Positions 15,001 to 23,059 of a stretch of DNA of 64,000 nt are shown piece after piece. This DNA is from JBEGHD01 sp049334165. GTDB lineage: Bacteria > Bacteroidota > Bacteroidia > Flavobacteriales_D > Sanyastnellaceae. The translations under genes were made by a program, and so were the position numbers. How positions within the stretch are numbered: position 1 is the stretch's first letter; each line of letters opens with the position of its first letter. Below the pieces are notes generated by a model, which did no database searches, was not told where the DNA came from, and was given only the letters and a program-made list of their open reading frames with translations. The stretch lies in the NCBI GenBank assembly GCA_049334165.1, contig JBEGHD010000003.1. The stretch is one strand, 5' to 3'.

Positions 15001-17549
15001 TCCAAAAGGTCTTCAAGTTCCTTTTTCTCGGTGACATCTCGACCGTATGCAAAAGCATAGCCCTCTTCTTTAAACAAGTCGGATGAATTCCAGGAAATCC
15101 ATTTGTAGTCCCCATCCTTGGTTCGGTACCTGTTTTCAAAGCCAATTGCTCTTCTTTCACCCTTAATCGTATCTGCGTATTCGACATTGGTGGACTCCCT
15201 GTCTTCTGGGTGAATCAGATCTACAAAAGGAATAGAAGTAATCTCTTCCTGAGAGTAGCCAAGTAGCTCGCTAAATGCGGGATTAACCCTTTTGAAATAT
15301 CCATCGGGGCCAGCAATGCAGAGAATGTCTGGCGAATTACTAAACAATAGAGATAATTCTTCTTCCAGTTTTTTCCTTTGAATTTCACCTGCCAGGGCTT
15401 TCCCAACTTCTGGAAATAAACTCTTGAAAAAAGACAGCTCGTTTTCTTTCTGTTTCGAACCAAAAACGATGACCCCCACAAGCTTTTCGTTTCTAAAGAG
15501 TGGCACTCCCAGAACCTCCTTTAACCCCGCAACTCTGGCTGCTTCACGCCTTATGAATATTTCCTTTTTGTCGATTTCTTCCCACAACGTTTCGCGCATC
15601 TCTTGCCACACTGTTCCGGGAAGCCCTTCACCCTTTTCAAATTTCTTAATGTTGGCACTATCTCTATAAAAACCTTTGATCTGAGTGTCTCCAGTATACG
15701 AAGTGAGAAAGTCAAGGTGTGTTCTGTCCTCGTTCATTTCCCAAATCTCTGCCAGACTAAAACTGCCGAAATTTACCAGGTGCTTCAATACTTTTTGGAC
15801 TGAGCTAACCAAATCGATATCTCTGTTGAAAATAGCACTGATTTCTGTGATCAGTTTTTTCTGTATCTCTTCGTTCTTCTGCCTGGTAACATCGCGCTGA
15901 ATGGCCACAAAATGAGTGACCTCTCCCTGATTGCTTTTAACTGGATTTATTGAAATATCATTCCAGAACTCAGAACCATCCTTCCGGTAATTTACAAGGG
16001 TAGTAGAGAATGGTCGCTCTTCAACCAGGGCTGCCAGCAATCTATCTAGCTCTTTTCTGTCAGTTTTTGGTCCCTGAAGAATTCTCGGTGTTTTTCCAAT
16101 CACCTCTTCTGAGGTGTAACCAGTGCTTTCTTCAAAAGCATCATTTGCATAAACTATTTTCGGACCTGGTTTTTGCACAGGGTTGGCTTCGGTAATCAGA
16201 ACAGCATCACTCGTATTTGTAATTACGCTTTCAATAAGCTGAAGCCTCTTTCTTTCAGCTCGTTCTTTGGTAACGTCTTGCATGGCACCGATCGCCCGAA
16301 CCGGTTGGCCATTTTTCTCTCGAATAATAATTCCGCGGTTTACTACATGTGCATAGCTCCCATCGGACTTTAAGTATCTGTGTTCCAGACTCCATTCATT
16401 CGATTCACCCTTGAGTGTTTCAGCAGCGTTTGCAATGATATCTTCTCGTTCCTCAGGGTGTAGCCTTGCAATTACCTTATCACGCTCATTGAGGTTGGGA
16501 TAATCAATGAGTCCAAAAATTTCTTCGTAGCTATCGCCCCACTTCACATGGCTTTTGAGAATATCAAAGTCCCAAATCGCATCAAAAGTTGCTTTTGTTA
16601 CATACTCATACCTCTCATTGGATTTTTCAATCTCGCTCTTCTTTTGATGGTTCTCCAGAATAATGCTGAAGAGTGAGGCATTTTTATCGAGTAGCTCCAG
16701 CTCTTGCTCCGAAGGGCTTCTAACAGTTTTGTAATAAATGGCAAAAGTCGCTATTACGTTTTGCTCTGAATCAAACACTGGTTGTGCCCATGAAGCCTTG
16801 TAGCCAAAAGGTGTAATCAAATCCTTGTAGTCTTGCCATTCTTCGGCTACTTCAATATTCTCAACGATCACTGTCTGCTTTAGGTAAGCTGCCGTCCCGC
16901 AAGAACCGTTTGACGGCCCGATTCCGAGGCCATCAATCGCCTTACTGTATTCCCTCGGCATTGAAGGTGCTGCGAGATGATACACTCTTCCGTTTTTCAC
17001 CTGAAGCACAGTTAGGTGCATTCCATCGAACAGATTTTCAAGACCTTTCAGGTAATTCGAAAGTGTTGTGCCAAGACTCGCATCAGCCGCGATTGCTTGC
17101 TCCATAAACTGACGTTCAAGGGATTCTAGTTGATCCTTTTTGTAACTCTCAGTCACATTATTGGCGATAATCATCATGCAGTCTCTACCGGCATAAAACA
17201 TCCTTCGGCCGGTGATTTCCATCTTCATTGGCTCACCCTCTTTTGTAAGATGAGTGAAAACACCAAATTGAATCGTGCCTTCTGTCAGGTTGTTGTGTGC
17301 TTCTCTAACTTTTTGGATATCCCTCTCGGGTCTGATATCGAGTATTGTCAAATCCAGAAATTCTTCTCGTGAGTAGCCGTAGAGGTTCAAGGCAGCTTTA
17401 TTAACATCTAAAAAACGATACGTTTCTAAATCATAAAACCACTTGGGAAGTGGACTAAGCTCAAATAGATGACGGTACTTGTCATCCGATTCTCTTTTCA
17501 GATTTTCATCTTCTCGACTCTGCATAGTTTTGTCGTTAGTGTAGTTCAT
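12048..17549 (-). CDS. Giant soluble hybrid-sensor histidine kinase with about 10 PAS and 2 GAF domains
   Basis: 1833 residues without signal peptide or membrane helix. Approximate order: PAS (25-138), GAF (165-300), PAS (310-430), LOV-like PAS (435-565), GAF (580-745), six PAS domains between 750 and 1480, PAS (1490-1610), HisKA with H-box FAYVASHDLQEP (His 1620), then HATPase_c with N box NLISNSLKYS, G1 DNGIGIS and G2 GTGMGLA. The LOV-like domain has GKTPRILQG where photoactive LOV has G-x-NCRFLQG, so the flavin-reactive Cys is Pro. The repeated PAS units with YWSPM and IFGS.QD motifs look like internal duplications. It has no receiver; likely partners are the two receiver genes downstream. 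Confidence 0.93.
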   Translation of the reverse strand: MNYTNDKTMQSREDENLKRESDDKYRHLFELSPLPKWFYDLETYRFLDVNKAALNLYGYSREEFLDLTILDIRPERDIQKVREAHNNLTEGTIQFGVFTHLTKEGEPMKMEITGRRMFYAGRDCMMIIANNVTESYKKDQLESLERQFMEQAIAADASLGTTLSNYLKGLENLFDGMHLTVLQVKNGRVYHLAAPSMPREYSKAIDGLGIGPSNGSCGTAAYLKQTVIVENIEVAEEWQDYKDLITPFGYKASWAQPVFDSEQNVIATFAIYYKTVRSPSEQELELLDKNASLFSIILENHQKKSEIEKSNERYEYVTKATFDAIWDFDILKSHVKWGDSYEEIFGLIDYPNLNERDKVIARLHPEEREDIIANAAETLKGESNEWSLEHRYLKSDGSYAHVVNRGIIIREKNGQPVRAIGAMQDVTKERAERKRLQLIESVITNTSDAVLITEANPVQKPGPKIVYANDAFEESTGYTSEEVIGKTPRILQGPKTDRKELDRLLAALVEERPFSTTLVNYRKDGSEFWNDISINPVKSNQGEVTHFVAIQRDVTRQKNEEIQKKLITEISAIFNRDIDLVSSVQKVLKHLVNFGSFSLAEIWEMNEDRTHLDFLTSYTGDTQIKGFYRDSANIKKFEKGEGLPGTVWQEMRETLWEEIDKKEIFIRREAARVAGLKEVLGVPLFRNEKLVGVIVFGSKQKENELSFFKSLFPEVGKALAGEIQRKKLEEELSLLFSNSPDILCIAGPDGYFKRVNPAFSELLGYSQEEITSIPFVDLIHPEDRESTNVEYADTIKGERRAIGFENRYRTKDGDYKWISWNSSDLFKEEGYAFAYGRDVTEKKELEDLLENATELASLGFWEVDVINDSIYWSPMVCKLHEVPEGYQPNLDEAIQFYRVESQEIVKKYIEDSISSGKDFSFELPIVTAKGNDQWIKCIGKAESRYGKVIKIFGSFQDVHQRKEAELRLLNTANNFPGVIFKYYVYPDGRDELKFVSEGSRNIWQLTPEECMQSTDAMWSQVKNQEEAEGLQKAIEHSAATQTQFYHQWQITRPDGKTIWIEGRGSPTRLSDGTNVWDTVLLDISEKKELEDLVDRANKMAKIGTWENTFTKDNEEMYWSPMTREIIEVDESYDPTLTGGFEFYEEKSREKIENALKRLVTYGEEFDLELLIYTAKGTPKWVRCLGEADRRNGETVKIFGSIQDIHERKMAELALSESEARLQGIMASQSHYIIRTDLEGKYSFYNKKFYEDFGWTHGNKDLIGVSGMDSIMDYHHPKVGEIVEKCIVSPNTVFQVEIDKPRKGGGVVTTLWDFVCLPDSDGNPSEIQCSGVDISDRIAAEKALQNMYNEKVEVLESIGDGFFSVDQNWIVTYWNSRAEEMLQTPKQKILNKNLWDVFEEAKNMLFYEMYHRALEEQVTVNFDEYFAPLQRWYQVSAYPSKNGLAVYFKDITERKKYEEQLKLSNERFEKVSEATSDAIWDWDVKEDTLFWGKGFQSSFGYEIEKFSPTTEAWLEHIHKSDRAEVEESFSAAVKDANVKNWKMDYRFRYQSGGFAYVEDRGMIIRDEKGEATRVVGVMSDISKRKEYEKSLKDLNASLKKQARELRLSNVELEQFAYVASHDLQEPLRMVTSFLSQLEKRYSDKLDEKAQKYIFFAVDGAKRMREIILDLLDFSRVGHYDAPPTKVDIAELIDEVKALHRKSIEEKRAKVVMTTQMPEVLGQRSPLLQVFQNLISNSLKYSRENVPPKIEISAEKSGNEWIFQLKDNGIGISEESYEDIFVIFQRLHAKGEFEGTGMGLAIVKKIIESFDGRIWLESEEGKGTTFFFTIPIREK

Positions 17550-17748
17550 CCAATATCCTCATAAAAGAGGAGTACTGGAAAAGCTAAAAAGGGTAAATGA
17601 AAAGAATTCATTTCTGGTTTTGCTTGAGCAAGGTAATACTAAAAGTCGTTTTGAAGTCCAACTCTGGATTCATCCATGATTTATCAATCAAAGATAGTAT
17701 TTCACATAAAAAAGACCTTTTAGCCCTTTTTCAGATCAAGAGTTAGCG

Positions 17749-18093
17749 TTAATGCAGTCGAATCGAATTGTTTAGGATTTCTATTATTACATCCTTTGGA
17801 ATATCCGCCTCAGGATCTACTCTAAGTATTTTCATCCTTTTTCTATCGCCCTGCTCGAGTAGTGGATGATTGAGTTGATTTCCGTTCACAATTCCGATGT
17901 AGGGTTCACCGGATTTTTTGTCTTTCCACAGGTAGCAAAACATTTTTCCGCGATAGTAGAAAAAAGGAAGACGATACTTCCACTCTGGGGTGATATCGGG
18001 ATCAACAGAAAGAATTATGTCTCTCAGTGCTTCGAAACAACTGCGCTGGGGTTCTTCGAGATTGAGGTAAAACTGATCGAGTTCCCGAATCAT
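17749..18093 (-). CDS. DUF1801 (YdhG-like) small protein
   Basis: 114 residues. The pattern of helix (LDQFYLNLEEPQR), then WKYRLPFFYYRGKMFCYLW and YIGIVNGNQLNHP, matches the DUF1801/YdhG family, which has a frataxin-like or SRPBCC-unrelated small fold of unknown biochemical role. It overlaps the stop of the upstream hydrolase gene by 4 bp and is the last gene of that string. No function is assigned. Confidence 0.7.
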   Translation of the reverse strand: MIRELDQFYLNLEEPQRSCFEALRDIILSVDPDITPEWKYRLPFFYYRGKMFCYLWKDKKSGEPYIGIVNGNQLNHPLLEQGDRKRMKILRVDPEADIPKDVIIEILNNSIRLH

Positions 18094-19244
18094 TCCTTTG
18101 GTTTTTCAACCTCGGCCAAAATCTCCTGCTTTTCTGCTTCAGAATAGAACTTGCTCACTTTTAGACTGGCTTTCAGGTCGCTTATGGTCTTTTGAGTATC
18201 TCTTTCCATTTCTTGCTCTGCATAGAAAATGTAGAGATAGCCTTCTGAGAAGCTTGGATAGGCTCGCAGTAGCTCTCGCCAGGCGGCAATTGCCAGATCG
18301 AATTCACCCTCGTTGTAGAAATACCAGCCTTTTCCGTTGAGCACTCCCAGTCCGAAGCTAAAGTCACTCCCATAGTGCTGGCGAATATTTGCCGACTGGA
18401 TTTTCAACTGGCCCACGTCTTTATTTTCATTGGAAAAGTAGATTGCCTGTCCTTCCGCCCAGTACTCAAAAATGTCGTAAAGTGCCGGTGCGATGGTCAA
18501 CCCGGGAACTGCATTGTGATCGGCCTCGAGGAAAAACCTTCCATCTGCGTCAATCATCGGATTGTCAAAATCGCTCAAAAGCGAATCGATTGCGTTGTAG
18601 TGTTCCAGGTAAGCTCCTTCCACACCGTAGCGGTAGTACTTTTTTGTGCTGAGGTCCAGATTCTCCAACTGGGCGAGAGAATCCACCAGGTTTACATTGG
18701 TCTGAGTGTAAAAAGGGCTAAGCGCAATCACCGCATTGAGCTCATCAATTCGATTGTGAAAAAGACTCGTGGTAAAGTACCCGTAGCGCGAGTGACCTAC
18801 AAAAATTCTGTACTTGCTCGCCTTCCATTTTTCTTCAGCCAGTGGAATCAACTCTTCAAAGAGAAACATTTCGTTTTTTTCGAGCATCCCTCTCTCGCCA
18901 GAAATGCTATGGAGCGTTTCTGACAAACGATGTTCCTGGGTAGATTCCACACTTATCACCACCGCCAAAGGCATCTGTTCGGTACTGCTGAGGTAATCGA
19001 TCGTGTTGAGAATGTAACCGTGACTCCTTTGATTCTGGCTATCAAAGACAACGATCAGCGGAAATTCAGAACCGAGGTTTTCTTGCCAGGTAAATGGCAC
19101 CGTCACTTTGATGTTCTTTTCAAAACCCAAAGCCTTGGATTCGAGGGTGGTGTCCAAAAGAATTTTGTACCGCTCATAAGTTTGCGATTGGAGAACCGAA
19201 GCGCTCAGAAGCAACGCCAGGAGAAAGAGAGTTATATATTTCAT
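18090..19244 (-). CDS. Secreted alpha/beta hydrolase (esterase D-like)
   Basis: About 384 residues from the ATG at 19244, which begins a proper Sec signal peptide (MKYITLFLLALLLSASVLQSQ); the longer start at 19313 would bury it. The protein resembles putative esterases of the IroE/Fes/esterase-D group: a VVFDSQNQRSHG region, a nucleophile elbow GHSRYG with the catalytic Ser, and a C-terminal TPR-like segment (NGKGWYFYNEGEFDLAIAAWRELL). Secreted or periplasmic location is predicted. Substrate is unknown. Confidence 0.75.
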   Translation of the reverse strand: MKYITLFLLALLLSASVLQSQTYERYKILLDTTLESKALGFEKNIKVTVPFTWQENLGSEFPLIVVFDSQNQRSHGYILNTIDYLSSTEQMPLAVVISVESTQEHRLSETLHSISGERGMLEKNEMFLFEELIPLAEEKWKASKYRIFVGHSRYGYFTTSLFHNRIDELNAVIALSPFYTQTNVNLVDSLAQLENLDLSTKKYYRYGVEGAYLEHYNAIDSLLSDFDNPMIDADGRFFLEADHNAVPGLTIAPALYDIFEYWAEGQAIYFSNENKDVGQLKIQSANIRQHYGSDFSFGLGVLNGKGWYFYNEGEFDLAIAAWRELLRAYPSFSEGYLYIFYAEQEMERDTQKTISDLKASLKVSKFYSEAEKQEILAEVEKPKE

Positions 19245-19316
19245 GAGATGTGAAGTATGCGATAAAAGTATAGAAATTCGACAAATACCTTTCTCAATGC
19301 CGATCATGTTCACTGA

Positions 19317-19613
19317 TCAGAGGACCGACCCCATTCGGAGAAGTATCCAGGTCATGAAAATTGCTATCAAGATGAGCAGCAAGTTATTGCTATTGGAAAG
19401 AGGCAAGTCGGTTTTCTCTTTTGGGGCATTGGGCGCCAGCCAGTCTCTGGTTTGCCCCACCACATCGCGATCGTGGTACAAAGATTCTGCCTCGGAATCA
19501 ACTTCATCTTTGACCTTGTTCTTGTCTACGATAGACCTGGCCACCAAAGTGAGAATGATCAGGCAAAAAGCAATCCCAATGATTTTTTCGGTGAAGGTCC
19601 AGGGGGGTTCCAT
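19317..19613 (-). CDS. Small two-helix membrane protein, unknown
   Basis: 98 residues with hydrophobic helices near residues 10-25 and 75-95, separated by a charged linker. No recognisable domain. It lies 4 bp after the DUF2752 gene and 72 bp before the hydrolase gene, so it is likely part of the same transcript. Being short and of unknown family, its existence rests on the tight spacing and plausible membrane topology. Confidence 0.5.
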   Translation of the reverse strand: MEPPWTFTEKIIGIAFCLIILTLVARSIVDKNKVKDEVDSEAESLYHDRDVVGQTRDWLAPNAPKEKTDLPLSNSNNLLLILIAIFMTWILLRMGSVL

Positions 19614-19617
19614 TTTC

Positions 19618-19950
19618 TCAAAACCATTTTAAAATCCTCACTCCAAATCCCTGGAGCACCAATTTGAGCCAGTAAAGCATTAGCAGTGGCAGCACCACAA
19701 AACCAAGCGGATTAAAATCCCAGGCCGTGGCAAAATCGAAGTGAATGAGATGCATCACTGAGCGAGTCATCCCGCAGGCGTAGCAATCCACACCAGCCAT
19801 GAGATGCGAGAGGCAAATGCTTTCACCACTGTCGAAATAGTCTGCCGGCATAAGCAGTAAAACGATGGGTATAGCTATTAACACGCCTGACAATCCAACC
19901 CTCCACTTCCTCACAGTCTCAAGCTTAGATATCATCAAATGTTTCTTCAT
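19618..19950 (-). CDS. DUF2752 membrane protein
   Basis: 110 residues, two or three helices and the DUF2752 signature CYACGMTRSVMHLIHFD (near residues 56-72), in which a CxxCG motif precedes TR. The family is widespread and small, without a known activity. Its start overlaps the end of the TM2-domain gene by 26 bp, or 11 bp if the ATG at 19935 is used. DUF2752 and TM2 genes are often adjacent in this phylum, suggesting a shared envelope role. Confidence 0.8.
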   Translation of the reverse strand: MKKHLMISKLETVRKWRVGLSGVLIAIPIVLLLMPADYFDSGESICLSHLMAGVDCYACGMTRSVMHLIHFDFATAWDFNPLGFVVLPLLMLYWLKLVLQGFGVRILKWF

Positions 19951-20752
19951 ATTCAGAGTTCTTTGGCTTGAGTGTTCCCATCAGGATCCGGATAAAGTCA
20001 ACCAGTGCCCAAATTCCGCAACCTCCAAGAGTTAAAATTTGAAGAATTCCGATCCCTACGTAGCCGAGATAAAAACGATGGATCGCGAGACCCCAGAGGA
20101 AAAAGCACAGCACTGCTGCAACAACCTGACTTTTGTCTCCAATCGGTAATTCTTCAGTGGCTTTGTTGATATCGTCTCCGGCCTTATTGACATCATCTTG
20201 CCAACTATTCTCCCTGGACTTATTGACCTTTTCGTTATTGAACATGTCTTTGGACCCATCTGGGTAGCGGATAAGTACGATGTTGTCACGGCTTTTTGTG
20301 TAGGTTGGCCCGTTTAGACGATCACATTTTTTATAGCGTACCTCATCTTCTGTGATTTCCAAAACACGTGCTTCAATTTCATCACCGTTGGTGAGGACTA
20401 TGATGTCGCAGTCTGAGTTGAGTTCGGCAGACTTTGCCGGAACTAAAAAAACCTCAACAGGTGTAGAAGAAGAACTTAAGCTTTCCGGCTCTCGTTCGGT
20501 AGACGTTTCGAGCGAGGCAGTTTCGAGATTTCGTGCTGCCAAAACAGTGAGATCTTCATTAGCCTTCACTTCCTCAGTCTGACTCTTCTTCTCGTCTTTC
20601 TTACGCTTATTCAGAGAGGCGACAAAAAATCCTTTTCGGTATTTTCTTTTTTGAATAAGGTTTGAGGAGGTGACATCGCTCGATGTAGCGCAGCTGGCGA
20701 GAAAAAAGCTCGCAACTACAAAGGCAGTGAAAAGTTGAGTAAAGCGCTTCAT
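19925..20752 (-). CDS. Lipoprotein with C-terminal TM2 domain
   Basis: 275 residues. An N-terminal signal ends in the lipobox FLASC (Cys 21). A low-complexity Ser/Glu/Lys stretch runs to about residue 110, and a small beta region (CDIIVLTNGDEIEARVLEI) follows. The C-terminus is a TM2 domain with FLWGLAIHRFYLGYVGIG and GGCGIWALVDFIRIL. Residues 115-165 resemble a domain often found in Bacteroidota secreted proteins, where a D-E-I-x-x-x-V pattern recurs. The mix of outer-envelope lipobox and TM2 helices is unusual but is seen in this phylum. Function unknown. Confidence 0.75.
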   Translation of the reverse strand: MKRFTQLFTAFVVASFFLASCATSSDVTSSNLIQKRKYRKGFFVASLNKRKKDEKKSQTEEVKANEDLTVLAARNLETASLETSTEREPESLSSSSTPVEVFLVPAKSAELNSDCDIIVLTNGDEIEARVLEITEDEVRYKKCDRLNGPTYTKSRDNIVLIRYPDGSKDMFNNEKVNKSRENSWQDDVNKAGDDINKATEELPIGDKSQVVAAVLCFFLWGLAIHRFYLGYVGIGILQILTLGGCGIWALVDFIRILMGTLKPKNSEYEETFDDI

Positions 20753-20800
20753 GAGTTTGGTTAAGTTGGTATGGAAGACAATTATACGAAAATCGGAGGT

Positions 20801-21094
20801 TTATTGGAAGGTCATTCTTCGAGCCTGGCTCTTTGCTTGAGCTTCCTGAGGACCCTTGAGCATAGATAGCCACTTGCACCCAAAAATGAGGAAGGTTCCG
20901 ATGGTGATAGTCGTGATCTGCCAGGTTTCTCCGTTGTCACCAACTATTTGGACGAGGAGAAATGAAAGCCCAAAACCAGGAATCCAAAAACTAGCCAGTC
21001 CAAGTAGCGCCCACTTCCACCTGCTCTGACCGTGCTCTTTAGCATGTCCAGAGAAAATGGAGATAATGGCGAGTGTGGTGATTACTGCGGACAA
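20801..21094 (-). CDS. Small membrane protein, unknown (TTG start)
   Basis: 97 residues if the TTG at 21094 is the start. Two or three helices are visible (ITTLAIISIFSG, WALLGLASFWIPGFGLSFLL, ITTITIGTFLIFGCKW) and the tail is basic. It lies in the same frame as the short ORF upstream, separated from it by a TAG stop and three codons, so coupling is possible. No family is recognised. Confidence 0.5.
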   Translation of the reverse strand: MSAVITTLAIISIFSGHAKEHGQSRWKWALLGLASFWIPGFGLSFLLVQIVGDNGETWQITTITIGTFLIFGCKWLSMLKGPQEAQAKSQARRMTFQ

Positions 21095-21103
21095 ACTGAA
21101 AAT

Positions 21104-21238
21104 CTAAACTTCAGATGAAGAAGTATTTCTTGCAACGTTCTTCACATATTCCCAGCTGTATTCCTTTCCTTTGCCATCTTCACTTCTTTGCAAGCGTGTA
21201 TCGAGCTCGGCTTTTTGCTCTTCTGAAACTATGTGCAT
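21104..21238 (-). CDS. 44-residue addiction-module antitoxin-like ORF, orphan
   Basis: Reading the minus strand from an ATG at 21238 to a TAG at 21104 gives 44 codons, with a stop just upstream in frame. The translation includes SEEQKAELDTRL (residues 5-16) and a Trp-containing YSWEYVKN segment, which resembles the C-terminal part of putative addiction-module antitoxins (LSEEQKAELDRRL...WEEVK). The usual N-terminal half of about 25 residues and a neighbouring RelE-type toxin are missing. It may be a remnant, or a small protein using the same motif. It lies 11 bp downstream of the 586-residue membrane protein. Confidence 0.4.
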   Translation of the reverse strand: MHIVSEEQKAELDTRLQRSEDGKGKEYSWEYVKNVARNTSSSEV

Positions 21239-21249
21239 TCTTTAAAAAA

Positions 21250-23010
21250 TTAATCCCACTTTACTTCGTAAGTATGTTCTTGCGGTTTAATATCTTTAAA
21301 GCTTTGAATCACATCATTGAGAGTGTTAATAACATCGCTTTCTTTTATATTCAAATTGTCATTTAACAGCCACGTTCTTAGAGATTCTAATTCAGATTTG
21401 ATTAATTTGTAAATTCCTCCCTGTTCTATTAAATCAGTTCGTTCAACTTGCGATTTTAGCGCTACCAATGTATCTATTACAAATTTAAAAACACTACGTA
21501 TGTTCTCATCAGAGGAATACTGATTAGAACATTGACGACCTATTGTAGCCCAAGTAGAGATCAGTGAGTGACCATCTGAAGATGACAAAAATCCTTCTGC
21601 TTGGCAAGTTAAAATAAATCGAGATACGGTAGACAGAACATTTCTGTAAATCTCACGTCTTGACTTTATTATCTTTTGAAAAAGAAACATATCTATTGGC
21701 ATACACTCGTATGCAAAACTGTAAAGACCTTTCCTAAGAGCGTTTAATGCATTATTTTTTAAGTACATGTAAACTCCTATTACTATCAAGCCTTCTTTTG
21801 GTGATAACTCTTCGTTTTGATTATATCGCATAGAAATGGCAATAAAAAGCAAATTATACCTAGCCTCCTCATTTAGCTCAAGATTACCCGAAATAACCGA
21901 ACTGTTCAAAATCAAACCTAGTTCCCGCAAAATTTGATTCAACTCCATCCACTGTGCATTATCTTTTGAATTATTCTCAATAGTATTATTGAAGACCAGC
22001 CTTGTCTGTAGTATTCTATTTTCGGCAGGAGAGTTTAATTGAAAATTTCTTTTAAAGGATTCTGCTATAACTGAAACACCTTTGATTAGTGCTTCGTCAA
22101 ACCTTCGAGCATTGAGGGATTGTAAAAAATTCCTTTTAAAGTCTTTAAGGACTTCAAATTTTGTTAACTCTACTTGACTCACTGATGCCTTTTCATAGAA
22201 GGTCTCAATACTGATCCAAATCGCATTTAAAAAATCATTTGAGCTATTCTGATATGCCTTTTGAATTGAATGCCTCCAAATGAACACTAATGCGTGAAAT
22301 AGCTTACCAGAATCTTCACGATCTAGCCCATTATCTATATAATCTACCGCTAGCGAGTTTAGTTCTTCCATAACCTGATTATAGGCATCAGAATCTTCCT
22401 TTTGGACATAATAATTGAGGTCAGTTCTGATGGCTACAATTTTATTGTTTGTTGTATGTGATATGAAGTTCTTATGTCTGGTTGTTTCGAAGCCTTCAAT
22501 ATCTTCCCATTCTACTGACTGTATAAGACCAATTGTTTTTTTTAGGCGATCTGCGCTCTTGAGAGTTGAACTGATGACTGGAACCAAAAGAATAATAAAT
22601 ACAACAAATTGAAATAAGACAAAATACCCGATTGTGAGGCGCTGTGAGCTACCAAAATCATGCACATATGAATATGCCACAAATGAAACTAGGACTAATG
22701 AAATCGAAAATGAAAAGAAAGTCATCGCTTTCCAATCGTTTAGGATACTATCTCGTTCTCTTCTATGAAAATTATTTCCGTCATATTCAAATGCTATTAG
22801 AACCACGGCCACAATGATCCCGACTATTGAAGAAACAATACTACAGATTAACCCAAATAGATCTATGGGTTTTAATCTTTGTAAGCCCGCAATATCCGGT
22901 AGAAATCCTTTCTCGATTTGAAGCAAAGTCACAAAAATGACTAGCTGTATTATTACGGTTAATACTACATATTGAGATGGAGATTTCACTTGAAGCTTTT
23001 TCTTATTCAC
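21250..23010 (-). CDS. 586-residue membrane protein of unknown family
   Basis: GTG start. Four hydrophobic helices lie near residues 14-34, 48-73, 90-115 and 125-150; a long, helical and largely polar region of about 430 residues follows, presumably cytoplasmic. No Walker, peptidase or nuclease motif is visible. The DNA is clearly richer in A/T than the flanking dnaE and TM2 genes, with many AAT/ATT/TTA codons, which suggests more recent acquisition. It stands between a translesion polymerase gene and an antitoxin-like fragment, so a defence or stress role is conceivable but not shown. Confidence 0.8.
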   Translation of the reverse strand: MNKKKLQVKSPSQYVVLTVIIQLVIFVTLLQIEKGFLPDIAGLQRLKPIDLFGLICSIVSSIVGIIVAVVLIAFEYDGNNFHRRERDSILNDWKAMTFFSFSISLVLVSFVAYSYVHDFGSSQRLTIGYFVLFQFVVFIILLVPVISSTLKSADRLKKTIGLIQSVEWEDIEGFETTRHKNFISHTTNNKIVAIRTDLNYYVQKEDSDAYNQVMEELNSLAVDYIDNGLDREDSGKLFHALVFIWRHSIQKAYQNSSNDFLNAIWISIETFYEKASVSQVELTKFEVLKDFKRNFLQSLNARRFDEALIKGVSVIAESFKRNFQLNSPAENRILQTRLVFNNTIENNSKDNAQWMELNQILRELGLILNSSVISGNLELNEEARYNLLFIAISMRYNQNEELSPKEGLIVIGVYMYLKNNALNALRKGLYSFAYECMPIDMFLFQKIIKSRREIYRNVLSTVSRFILTCQAEGFLSSSDGHSLISTWATIGRQCSNQYSSDENIRSVFKFVIDTLVALKSQVERTDLIEQGGIYKLIKSELESLRTWLLNDNLNIKESDVINTLNDVIQSFKDIKPQEHTYEVKWD

Positions 23011-23059
23011 TGGTAAATTTTTAAGTGGTTTTAAAAATAGTCAATACCTAACACATTCC

